64,000 bases of DNA from Malachius bipustulatus (taxonomy: Eukaryota > Arthropoda > Insecta > Coleoptera > Melyridae), in the NCBI GenBank assembly GCA_910589415.1, contig OU342635.1, positions 372,001 through 436,000 of the forward strand, given 5' to 3'. The notes under the pieces are model-generated. The model was not told the DNA's origin. It was given only the letters and a program-made list of their open reading frames with translations, and did not search any database. Every line of letters begins with the position of its first letter. The stretch's first letter is position 1. A program made the position numbers and the translations under genes. This document shows, piece after piece, positions 24,065 through 34,194 of the stretch.

Positions 24065-24472
24065 TATAGTCCAATAAAGTCTAAAAAGTCATACGTATCG
24101 ATTAAGACTACACATCCTTTTGATAGTTCCATTTATTTTGTTTCATTTAAGTGGTTTTTATAGTAACCGTCCAGTTTGTCTAAACACTCCATCCCGCATA
24201 AATAAGTATACGTCAACATTGGTTTTGAATGAGAATTAAATGCACAACACAGAGGATAGAATGTCATTACGTGAATAAATTTTATGTAGTTGTCAGTGGC
24301 TCTCAAACTGACGTAAGCGCTTCAATTCATTGTTTGAATGATTTCTTCAATAATTTACGCTCGTTCACAACTTGACAATTAACTGTTTGACATTTTCTGG
24401 TGAAATTAAAAATATTAATTCGGACGGCTAGTGTGACGTCACATCTGACTTTTTAAAGTTAATCCTACTATA
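24065..24472 (+). mobile_element. 0.41-kb TIR MITE, copy A
   Basis: Imperfect terminal inverted repeats of about 26 bp (TATAGTCCAATAAAGTCTAAAAAGTC on the left, inverse at 24447-24472). Two more copies, B at 43672-44080 (inverted) and C at 57944-58353, have the same ends and 408-410-bp length. The interior contains 'CACTCCATCCCGCATAAA' and 'GACATTTTCTGGTGAAAT' in all copies. There is no ORF. The TA at the ends suggests a Tc1/mariner-type target. Confidence 0.8.
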
Positions 24473-25950
24473 GGTATAAATTCTAAAAGATTCCACCTAC
24501 CTACGTCTAGAATATTTTTATTCCATAATGTTCGTATTTAGATTAAATAATTAAATATACCTACATTTCTTTTTTCTTTTTATGGAATCAGAGGAAATAC
24601 GAATATAATTTTCAATTTCCGTCGACAAATGCGCGCACGGAATTCCCATGATTTTCCATTATAGCGTTATGAATAATAAAAGAATGTTTGAAGTGTTAGA
24701 TTGAGACATTGACGTAATCTGATTAGGTTTCTTGATGTTTACCGATGAGAGCCTTGACCGGGTACAAATCAAAGAATTGATTTGGCAAAAAATATAATAC
24801 AAATTCTGAAAGAGAGCAAACAAAACATATTATTCTTTACTTACATTTGAAATAATATTACTCAATGGAAGTATTATAGTGGAACAACCAGAAAGTCAAT
24901 TTGACTTAGTTATTTAATTTAGAAATGTCAAAGAAATCACATTTAGATGTAAGATGAAAAACCATTGATCAATATTTAGATATGCTCTGTCCACTGAGTG
25001 TTGTCCATTGTGATGCCACACTGATTCTGGATAAACAATTTCATTTAATTCCATTTGATTCATACACTTATTTCTGAGTCGAACCAGACGTGGTATCGGT
25101 CAGTGGCGTGTGAATTGTTATAATTATGATTAGAAATAGCATGTCACCTACCTGCTGGTTGGCGTTTAAAAGAAAGCATAACACCTCCGTTTTATTTTTC
25201 TGCAGTAAAATATCCTAGCAATTTAACCACACAAGACCACGTCCTAGGGAGTTCAATCGTTTCCCAGGAATTTTGTGTAATTTTTTGTAGTTCGTTGCGA
25301 GAATATACCCAGTCTGTTTTTTTAAACGTTAGAAAAACAGAGCAATAGATTTTTAGGCATTCACGCAATTAATAAGTTACTCGTAGTTTATCACATCGTA
25401 CAATATCACAGGTAATTCTGCTAATTTCGTATTAAAAACGTTTCAAATAACAAACCTTATTAGTATATTTAGCGCTGTCACTGTCAACTGACAGTAGCCG
25501 ATGAGCTGGACGACAATCTTATCGTATCAATCTAAGCGTGTCAAGACGCGAGTCATACTTAAATCTCACTCTCGCTTATCTTTTTAGAATTGCTGACGAT
25601 TCAAACGTATTTCTGACAATACGTCCCAATTTAACTCGATTGACTATGCAATGCAATAGAAGGAGTAAGAAACATAACGAGATGATGTATCCTTAGTTAT
25701 CACAACAGACAACACTCAGTGTACAGACTATATACTGGATATATGACGATTGGGTAAGAAAATGGAAAGAATATAGGGTGATTCACAATTAGAAATCATA
25801 AAATTTGTGAAAAACATTCTTGACCGTTAATCGCATAAATAGGTAGCGTATTTTCATGCTTTAATTCAATTATTAAAATTTTCACCGGTTTTTAAATTGG
25901 CTATCTGAAATTTTTATTAGTATCTATGCAAAATTTTGCGATTTTGTAGA
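24473..25950. other. Intronic DNA, nothing recognised
   Basis: AT-rich sequence without protein similarity. A block near 25850-25940 ('TTCAATTATTAAAATTTTCACCGGTTTTTAAATTGGC') looks like an inverted end fragment of the 1.88-kb repeat family (compare GCCAATTTAAAAAGCGGTGAAAAT at 9910-9932). Confidence 0.4.
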
Positions 25951-26155
25951 ACTTGTGGCGCTCTATTATTATTTAGGGTAGCGCGACGAAAAACAAGAAC
26001 ATGTAGAATTAATACATAAAAGTGAGAATATTATTTGTGACATTTAAAAGACGGAGATTATTATTCTTATTTAATAAAGTTAAAAGTTTAGTGTTTTCTT
26101 ATACGCATTTCATTATTTATAAAAAAATCACTAAATTGGCGACCCTAACATGATT
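25951..26155 (+). mobile_element. Candidate 5' LTR remnant and primer-binding site of a Ty3/Gypsy relic
   Basis: TTGGCGACCCTAACATG at 26139-26155 resembles the tRNA primer-binding site of insect Gypsy elements of the TGGCGACC class. Upstream is TGTGGCGCTC at about 25951, a possible LTR start, and a TTTAATAAAG polyadenylation-type signal near 26070. Both fit the gag-pol relic that starts at about 27720 in the same orientation. No 3' LTR was found for comparison, so the LTR boundaries are guesses. Confidence 0.4.
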
Positions 26156-26172
26156 GAATAGTAAAGTGTTTA

Positions 26173-27710
26173 TAAACTGCTCAACAAATGAAACGTTACA
26201 TGACCAAATTTGCCCTAACTTTGGCACTGATAAAATTTGGATTGTTTCGAGCAATTCAATTTTTGTTTCGAGGGTTCACTAGTTCAATCCCTTGTTTATC
26301 AGTCCGTATGTTTGCAAGAACTTGGTACTTCACACAAAGTTTATATAGGGTGGTAAATAAAACAGTTCAAAATCTCAGAAAGTTCAGCTTGCTCCCATTT
26401 GATCAAAGATTTTTCTTTTTAAATTTCAACACAAAGATCATGAAGATGGACCTCATATCTCGAAACGGTTTTCGAATTTTCCGATTATTTCTTTTATTTA
26501 CAGGGTGATCTCAAAATAACTACTTTTTGGTGTGGCAATGATAACTTTGTTACCCGTGACTCGATTTTCAAAATGTAGGGCTCATTTTAAAGCTAAAGCT
26601 TCAAGCAAGAACACGCAAGTTTGATAATCGACTGAGGACAAAAATTGAAAATACAGGGTTGTATTAAAACTAACCCAAACCTGAATGGCTTCCGAAATCT
26701 GGTATGTATTAAGGAAAATTTTAAATAAAGTCAAGTTGCTTTCAAACAAACCATTCATTCTGAATACTTCAAGATGTTCTTCGCTTGCATGAGTTAAGAA
26801 TTGTTGACATAAGAACAAAATTACAACTTCGTGTTTTCGAAGTGAAAACCGTCATTTTTCAAGTTCAAGGCCCTGTACAACGAAAACGGCTGAAGATAGA
26901 GAAAAACGGCTTACATGTCCATATTTTACTTTTTCATGTACTATTCTATGGTATAGAAACATTTGTGCTTTCTTTGATTTTTTTATTTGGCGACGCGTGG
27001 AGAAATCTCAGAATTTTTCAAATTTTTTATCACCCTGTATAAACATTTTATCTACATCATGGGGTTCTTATGTCAACAATTCTTAACTCATGCAAGCGAA
27101 GAACATCTTGAAGTATTCAGAATGAATGGTTTGTTTGAAAGCAACTTGACTTTATTTAAAATTTTCCTTAATACATACCAGATTTCGGAAGCCATTCAGG
27201 TTTGGGTTAGTTTTAATACAACCCTGTATTTTCAATTTTTGTCCTCAGTCGATTATCAAACTTGCGTGTTCTTGCTTGAAGCTTAAGCTTTAAAATGAGC
27301 TCTACATTTTGAAAATCGAGTCACGGGCAACAAAGTTATCATTGCCACACCAAAAAGTAGTTATTTTGAGATCACCCTGTAAATAAAAGAAATAATCGGA
27401 AAATTCGAAAACCATTTCGAGATATGAGGTCCATCTTCATGATCTTTGTGTTGAAATTCAAAAAGAAAAATCTTTGATCAAATGGGAGCAAGCTGAACTT
27501 TCTGAGATTTTGAACTGTTTTATTTACCACCCTATATAAACTTTGTGTGAAGTACCAAGTTCTTGCAAACATACGGACTGATAAACAAGGGATTGAACTA
27601 GTGAACCCTCGAAACAAAAATGATTGAATTGCTCGAAACAATCCAAATTTTATCAGTGCCAAAGTTAGGGCAAATTTGATCATGTAACGTTTCATTTGTT
27701 GAGCAGTTTA
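26173..27710. mobile_element. 1.54-kb palindromic (foldback) element 1
   Basis: Left arm 26173-26816 and right arm 27064-27710 are nearly perfect inverse copies of about 645 bp, with a 247-bp loop. The ends read AACTGCTCAACA / TGTTGAGCAGTT between TA dinucleotides. Within each arm is 'TACAGGGTGATCTC', and the loop carries 'CACCCTGTATAAAC'. Matching open frames on opposite strands (26188-26508 and 27372-27695; 26582-26818 and 26987-27286) are mirror images, not genes. The element sits between the primer-binding site and gag of the surrounding Gypsy relic. If transcribed it would form a very long hairpin RNA. Confidence 0.85.
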
Positions 27711-27719
27711 GTTGAAGCT

Positions 27720-28440
27720 TCTGTGATGACCGCTGAACAAATTTTTTGACTAAAAGAACAGATCTCACGGCTCAAATGGCTCAACAAAAGGAAAACCTGC
27801 CCGATCCACAATTATTAGCAGTTAGTGCGTCTATCACCCTTCTGGTCCGAACAAGCTGAATATGGTTTTCACAAGCGGAAGCTCAATTTTCAATCTCATG
27901 AATCCTAAAAGGAGTTACCAAATTCAATTATACTATAATATCTCAATTGGAACAATGTTACGCTATCGAGGTGCAAGATGACATTATACCCAACCCTCCG
28001 GATCATGAAAGTTATAAGAAATTGAAGATAGAACTGATTCGTCGTCTGTCTTTGTCCAAGACACAACGGGTGAGACAACTTATATACAAGAAGAAATGGG
28101 AGACAGAAAGCCTTCTCAATATTTAAGACGTTTACTCTATACTTCCTGACACAGAACACGTTTCTAATAGTTTTCTTCGAACTATTTGGTCCAGTCATCT
28201 TCCACAACAAATTCAAACTGTGATTGCTACGCAGGAAGATGTTTCTCTTGATGATGTAACTGTACTGCAGATAAGGTATTTGAGATCACCCCAAACTTAC
28301 AGTACCTCAATCGATTCGTCTAGTTCGCTTCGTCTTCAAGAATTATCACGCCAAGTTACTGCATTATCAATAGGTACAAGCACAAGCAAGACCGTTTCAG
28401 TCTCGCCAACGAAAATTTCAGAAAGAGGATTCCGATAAGT
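27720..28440 (+). pseudogene. Ty3/Gypsy gag relic
   Basis: Broken frames show the insect Gypsy gag pattern: a W/F-S-Q-A-E-A-Q-F stretch near 27870, DDIIPNPPDHESYKKLKIELIRRLSLSK (partly visible at 27980-28060), then SNSFLRTIWSSHLPQQIQ and the VSLDDVT segment (28165-28260). Several stops and shifts make it non-functional. It is followed at normal spacing by protease, RT, RNase H and integrase fragments on the same strand. Confidence 0.75.
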
Positions 28441-28559
28441 CTCAATTTTCATCATGTCAACAAAAATGCTGGTATCATCATCGATTTGGAGAGAAAGCAG
28501 AAAGCTCATCGTTGCATTTCACCTGGTCCATTTTCGTTAAACTTCCAAAGCAGTCAGTT

Positions 28560-28780
28560 ATAGGGGAGACTATTTACTACTTTTGAACTTATCTTGCCGC
28601 TTATTCGTTTGAGATCAGATTTCAAAACGAAAAGTTCTTGCTGATTTCGGTTCTGATGTCAAAAATTTTCCAAGATGTCTACTAAAAGGACATCGCACAC
28701 GATCAAATTTCGATTTATCGGCTGCTAATGAATCCGTGGTTGTTGACTTACGTAGTCAGAAGCTAATTGATGGTACTTCA
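28560..28780 (+). pseudogene. Gypsy aspartic protease relic
   Basis: A frame with VLADFGSDVKNFP (28640-28680) corresponds to the D-T/S-G-A-D/S-V active-site region of retroviral-type proteases, here changed to DFGSD. DLSAANESVVV follows (about 28720), the usual 'L.AANGS.I' block. It lies between gag and RT fragments as expected. Stops upstream and the altered active site make it inactive. Confidence 0.6.
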
Positions 28781-28989
28781 CTATTGAAAATATCAATTTC
28801 CGAGCATCAAATCTGTATCTGGTAACTCACTTTACCATCATCTATTAACCGAATTCGCAGACATTACCAGACCTGCTGGAGCTCATCGTGAAGTCAAAAC
28901 CTTACAGTTCACAACATAAGATGCACTTCACTTGGTCCACCAGCTGCCTGCAGAACGCGACGTCTAGCTTCCGATCGATTAAAAAGTTA

Positions 28990-29135
28990 AAAAGTTCTTC
29001 AAAAAGTTCATGCTGTTCACTATTCCATATGGTTCCTAAGAAAAATGATACCTGGCGACCATGCAGTGATTATCGTGCCTTAAATTCTTGGACTATACAC
29101 GATCGATATCCTGTCAAGAATGCTGTTAGCTGACG
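28990..29135 (+). pseudogene. Gypsy reverse transcriptase start; RT core deleted
   Basis: [22 protein letters not shown] and DRYPVKN (29025-29125) are the first RT blocks of Ty3/Gypsy pol. The sequence then passes within a few bases to the RNase H start, so about half a kilobase with the F/Y-x-DD catalytic block is missing. Confidence 0.8.
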
Positions 29136-29140
29136 CCCTT

Positions 29141-29660
29141 GCATCTCCAAAACTGAAAGGATCACAACCAGTTGAAATGACGATTGAAAGATGTAGCAAA
29201 CCTTTTGAGCAATGCCGAAATGCTCTTACCCGTGTCGCTCTTCTTGCTCATCCCGAACTGTCTGCTACTTTAGTTTTCTTTACAGATGCTTCTGAGCTAC
29301 AAATCCGTGGTGTAGTACAACAATTTCTATCTAGATCTTGACAACCACTGCTATTTTTTCGAAGAAACTTGGACAAACAGAAATCCTCGTGGTTTTCTTA
29401 TATTCGTTATAGTTATTCGCTATTTACAAATCTGTAGGCTACTTCAGTTTTCTTCTCGAAAAGGTCGTCAATTTTCCATAAGTATACCGATCATAAACTT
29501 TTAATTTATGTATTCCAGCAGAAATCAGATTTACTTTCACCGAACCAACGCAAATAGTTCAGTCTCGTTACGCAATACTCCTCTGATATTCATCACGTAA
29601 ATGGTAAAGCAAATGTTGTCGTCGATGCTCTTTCTAGAATCGATGCTATTGACGCACACG
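29141..29660 (+). pseudogene. Gypsy RNase H relic
   Basis: FEQCRNALTRVALLAHPEL and VFFTDASE (29205-29300) match the RT-RNase H connection and the first catalytic Asp (TDAS). Further decayed pieces such as the 'VVDALSRI'-like end (VVVDALSRID near 29615-29645) complete the domain with frameshifts. Confidence 0.75.
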
Positions 29661-29789
29661 CAGATTTTCAAACCTTTTGAAGCCACTTCTCAGAAAACTG
29701 ATAGTGAATTAATTACAGACAGTGCTTTGTGAAGGATCATCTCTGAAACTAAAACAGATTCCTGTTTGCAGTTTCAACCTGTACTGTGA

Positions 29790-30285
29790 CACTTCATTAG
29801 AGAAACCGAGACATTTTATTACCGCTCTTTTTCGTCGTATTTTTTTTGATTACCTGCATAATCTCAGTCACCCTGGCGTTCATACAACGTTTAAACTGGT
29901 ACCTCAACGTTTTGTGTGGCCAAAGATGAGACATGATTGCCGCATTTGGACCCGTGCTTGACTTCCTTGCCAACACTGCAAAATAACTCGCCATGCACGA
30001 GCTCCTCCTGGATCATTCATCCTACCAAAATCTAGATTTTCTCATGTGCATATTGATATTATTGGACCACTTCCACCTTCAGCCGGTTTTCGCCACTGTG
30101 ATAGACACTTATACTCGATGGCCAGAAGTTATTCCCATAATAGAAATTACAGCAGAGACTGCAGCACAAGCCTTTATTTCTGGTTGTGTATCTCGTTTTG
30201 GATCTCCCGAATGGATAACCACAGATAGAGAAAGACAATTTGAAGCACATTTGTTTGTTCCCTGTTCTATCTTCTTATTCTTCTT
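29790..30285 (+). pseudogene. Gypsy integrase relic
   Basis: The zinc-binding HHCC region (YLHNLSHPGVHTT...RFVWPKM near 29850-29930) is followed by the catalytic core: HIDIIGPLPPS (30048-30080), DTYTRWPEVIPI, and FGSPEWITTDRERQFE (30200-30245). The core shifts frame at least once and stops abruptly where a piece of the 1.88-kb repeat begins. No C-terminal part or 3' LTR remains. Confidence 0.8.
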
Positions 30286-30674
30286 TCATGGGAGTCAATG
30301 GCGGGTATTTGAATTTTCGTAAAAAATTATATTGTTTTAACCCTGTATATGCTGAATAGAAAAAACCCTGAAATTAAATTAATAGGTCAGAAGGAACATT
30401 ATTTGTGTAATTAAAAAAAAAATTCCGTTAATATACTATGGTGGCGCAGGAAAAGGGTGAAAATTGCTGAATTTCTATAATCATTTGTGAATGCATTTAG
30501 AGAAATTGAACTTAAATTATTAAAGTAAGAAACTACACTAATACGATATGAGCTTGTAAAATTTTAGCTACCCATTTTCCAAAATGACGATAATATTCAT
30601 AACTCGTCATACTCAAGGCATAAAAAAACAAAAATACCCTATTTAAGTATGTGATTGATGCGCAAGAAGGTTTC
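30285..30674 (+). repeat. Partial copy of the 1.88-kb dispersed repeat (copy 3)
   Basis: It matches the right part of the full copies: 'AATGGCGG.', 'TGGTGGCGCAGGAAAAGGGT.AAA', 'GAACT.AAATT...GTAAGAAACTACACTAATA' and the end 'GTGATTGATGCGCAAGAAGGTTT'. It abuts the broken Gypsy integrase directly. Confidence 0.65.
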
Positions 30675-31693
30675 TTATCTTATGTTGTGTAATATAAAAT
30701 ATTATGTAATATGTGTAATGTGCTCCTTGCTTACAAAAGGGTGGGGCTGAAAAGCTGATTAGCGTTCGAACCCAAAGAACATAAATTTGTTTCAAAAACT
30801 GTATTTTATCTGAAAATAAGACCAAGATAATTCCATAAAAGAAAGGAAACACTGATAACGGGGCGTACACAGAGACTATACGGAAGACGACCAGGTACAA
30901 ACAGATACATAATAAAGAACAATAAAAAAATGTCGATGTTTATTTCTGTAACACAAAAAATAAGGCCCGATCATGATTCTTTCTTAGCTAGGACTCTTTC
31001 TATCGATAAACCAGCAAAATGACGTCAGCAATAACTACATCATTAGCATACACAGCGTATTATTATCAAGAGTCGAGTAGGTCGATATATTGATTGATTC
31101 CAAACAGTTCATTCCATGAAAGTGTCGACAAATTTAGAGAGTGGCCTCGCGGATAAGCAGTAAATAAAATGCGTTTGAGAGCGTCGGTAACGAAATTTTT
31201 TTGTAAGTATAAAATAAGCTGCGCTATAATAGTGGAAATTTATTTTTTTAGAATTGCAATTTAATTGCGTAAAGAACTCATAAATGGTAATCAGAAGAAA
31301 TAGAGGTGTTCCGTGGATAAAAAGTCTAGGATACTATTTATATTCGTCTTGTTTACGAATAATATGTAATAATTATTTTTGATACCTATCATCAATAATT
31401 ACTATTCCTCTCTACATTGTTGCATTAACATTTCATGGCTAAGAAGTACAGACCCGTTATTATAGGAAGTTATTAAATTATAGGGAATTATTTGCAAGTT
31501 ATGCTCTGATAGTTTTTGACAAAATATTCCGGCAGTGAGACTGGGACAACGAAGAAGAAGAACACCTTATGAGAATTATCGAATGTAAACACCATAATAA
31601 TGGAGGGACTTTCTCTAAGGACCCTTAAAGTCAACTAAATTTAATTAGATCAGGATTAGTAAATCATTAATTTTTTTATAACATTGAAAAAAC
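30675..31693. other. Intronic DNA, nothing recognised
   Basis: AT-rich, no coding pattern, no repeat family that I can match elsewhere in the window. Confidence 0.4.
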
Positions 31694-31695
31694 AT

Positions 31696-32560
31696 ACAGG
31701 GTGGTCCAACTTAAAACGTCAGGACTTTACCAAACGATAAAAAACGTTAAAATAATGCCAGTTTCTCTAATACACTTATAGCCGGGAAAGCTTTCTTTTC
31801 AAGATACAGGGTGTTAAAGTTTTGGGAAAATAATAATGTTTTGTGAATATTGTCAAAAGGGCTGCTTTAAAAAAATTTAAAATTGGCACGCAGCATGAGC
31901 TAAGTATCTTTCATGATTTACGGCTTATGGTGATAAATTGCGAAAACCAGCGGCGGAGATATGGGTGTGCCATCGCCCCTTTTCAAAAAAAAAATTGGCG
32001 CCACTGACTCTATGGCAAATTTAATAATACTGTTCAATGCTCCATGCTTTTTAGAACAAAAAAGTACTCTCTAATTATTTTCTCAATGGGAACCTTTTTC
32101 GAGATAATTCATTTTTTCTTAGGTAATATCCGTAGCCATTTTAAGAATAACAGACAAATTCTAATCAAATAACTTTTACTTAAATAATTAAATAACAGAA
32201 ATAAACAATACCTAACTAATGTAACAATTGTCAGTAACCATAGAGTCAGTGACGTAAATTTTTTTTTTATAAGGGGCGATTGCACACTCATATCTCCGCC
32301 GCTGGTTTTCGTAATGTATCACCATAAGCCGTAAATAATGAAAGATACTTAGCTCATGCTGCGTGCCAAATTTCAATTTTTTTAAAGCAGCCGTTTTGAC
32401 AATATTCACAAAACATATATTGTTTTTTTCCCAAAACTTCAACACCCTGTATCTTGAAAAGGAAGCTTTCCCGGCTATAAGTGTATTAGAGAAACTGGCA
32501 TTATTTTAAAGTTATCTATCGTTTGGTAAAGTCCTGACGTTTTAAGTTGGACCACCCTGT
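31696..32560. mobile_element. Palindromic (foldback) element 2
   Basis: Arms 31696-32015 and 32238-32560 are near-perfect inverse copies with a 222-bp loop. The ends are CAGGGTGGTCC / GGACCACCCTG flanked by TA on both sides. About 110 bp inside each arm is a second 'ACAGGGTGTT.AAGTTTTGGGAAAA' motif, and near the loop 'CCAGCGGCGGAGATATGGGTGTG'. The same internal modules occur in foldback 3. No ORF is conserved between arms. The TA flanks suggest a Tc1/mariner-type mechanism. Confidence 0.85.
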
Positions 32561-33300
32561 ATATTTTGTTACTTAATCCAGCAGGACCGGTAAAATAAAC
32601 AGCTCGTAAACACACCGGGGAAATCTATTTTTTTTTTTCAGTCGATGAAGTCGGACCTTCCCTGTCTTTTGACATGTGTCTTAGGTTGGATCGGGGTGGG
32701 GGGGGGGGGGGGGGAGGCACGCTTTTAGAATTTACTAAAAATGAATTTTATCGGAAAAACGGGTATATCTGAACCGGATTTGATCTGACAAAAAAATTAT
32801 GGTATCGAAAATTGAAGAGCTTGACTAAACACGGAAGTTCGTTCCAACCTGAACCCTTTAGCTCAACTGGTTCGCGAAATATTGCGATATTAGGGTGCAA
32901 AAATGAATAAAAATTTAACTGACTTTTGCTCGGCAGGTAGCGAAATAAATTAAAAGTATTATTATCATAGTAATGTTATTATAAAAAAAAAAAAATTTTA
33001 TATTGTTGATAACTTAGGTCAAGAGGCGATACAAAACGCTCCTGTTAATATCAAGTTTTCATGAGTTAATAGTTCGGTTTTTTAAGTTTTGATTGCTGCA
33101 CTTGTCTCATTGAAAATAGTGTAACGTGATTGTGTTATTGAATCAGTGGGGGCGCTCTTCTACAATAGTTAAAAACAGGAAAAACTTTGATATTTGGTTA
33201 ATTAATTTCTAAATTTTAATTTCCATCAAGACAGTGTATCGCATCATATCGCGTTTTTTTTTTTTTTTTGATACTGCTCGAGGTCGCTGATATCGCCGCT
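32561..33300. other. Spacer with a 17-bp G run
   Basis: A guanine homopolymer at 32698-32714 (preceded by GGGGT) could form a G-quadruplex. The rest is AT-rich and unassigned. The 5' UTR of the LINE that follows probably starts within the last 100-200 bp; the exact boundary is not visible. Confidence 0.5.
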
Positions 33301-33348
33301 GTGTATACCTGAATCAGCTGTCTGTTGTTTACATTGTTTTTTGTAGCG

Positions 33349-34194
33349 ATGCCAGGCTACTGTTTGGTTTGTTCTTCTGCTATAACTCCCACAACTCCCT
33401 CTACTAAATGCAACGGGTTGTGCAGGAAGTCTGCACATATCAAATGCCTGAATCTTAGTGACCTACAAGCAAAAACGATGTCCTGGAACAAGTGGCAGTG
33501 CTCACATTGTAACGTGGCCCAGCAGAGTGCTTCCTCTCATACAGCGTTGATTGAGGATGCAATAAAGTTGCAGTTTGAGACATTCAAGTCCAATATAATG
33601 CAGGTTATTACTGAGGAATTTAAGAAGATATATGACAGATTAAATGCTCTTGAAAATGATGTCATCATAGTGAAAGAAGAGTTGAAACAAATCAAGGCTG
33701 CCGTTCCAACCGAAATGCAGCTTCCGGGGGTGTCTGAAGTAATTTCGGAATTGGATGACCGAAGAAAGCGTTGCCGCAATGTCATAATTTACAACATTCC
33801 TGAGTCAGCATCCGAATCTGTGGCTGATAGGGTGCGGGATGATCTGGACCGTGTCGTTGAGATTCTATCACCTTTGGGGACATTTGCACAACCCAGGAAA
33901 ATCGTGCGTATTGGTGCGACCAGAAAGGACAGAGTACGACCACTGAAGATCATATATGATACCGAAAGGGAGGCTGGTGAGGTCTTGCGTTCGAATAAGC
34001 GCAACAAGGATCGCAAGCACCTCTTCCACGCTGATCTGACGCATGTTCAGCGCACTACCAATGCAGCGGTGATACACGACTTTAAAAAGAGGATTGAAGA
34101 GGGGGAGCAGAATATCACCTTGAAGTACAGAGACAATTGCCCTTATATATCAAAATTTAAGGGCCCTTCTTTGGACCGAGCAAAAAACATGTAG
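33349..34194 (+). CDS. LINE ORF1: PHD-finger, coiled-coil, RNA-binding protein
   Basis: The product is 281 residues from the ATG at 33349; upstream codons are open but lack an ATG. Residues about 4-55 form a PHD-type C4HC3 zinc finger (CLVC ... C ... C ... H-IKC ... C-SHC). A helical, charged region follows (about 75-125), probably a coiled coil. Then comes an RRM-like segment with RCRNVIIYNIPES and the basic RNKDRKHLFHADLT region, as in L1-type ORF1 proteins. Such proteins bind element RNA and form the ribonucleoprotein. The frame ends GCA-AAA-AAC-ATG-TAG; the A-AAA-AAC heptamer there is a candidate -1 shift site into ORF2. Confidence 0.8.
   Translation: MPGYCLVCSSAITPTTPSTKCNGLCRKSAHIKCLNLSDLQAKTMSWNKWQCSHCNVAQQSASSHTALIEDAIKLQFETFKSNIMQVITEEFKKIYDRLNALENDVIIVKEELKQIKAAVPTEMQLPGVSEVISELDDRRKRCRNVIIYNIPESASESVADRVRDDLDRVVEILSPLGTFAQPRKIVRIGATRKDRVRPLKIIYDTEREAGEVLRSNKRNKDRKHLFHADLTHVQRTTNAAVIHDFKKRIEEGEQNITLKYRDNCPYISKFKGPSLDRAKNM

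Noticed and set aside
26188..27695. Pairs of 80-107-codon open frames on opposite strands with the same predicted protein
   Set aside because: They are the two arms of the palindrome; the identity is DNA symmetry, and there is no domain or codon bias.
33789..34077. - strand open frames inside LINE ORF1
   Set aside because: Shadows of the coding strand; the + strand product has clear domains.
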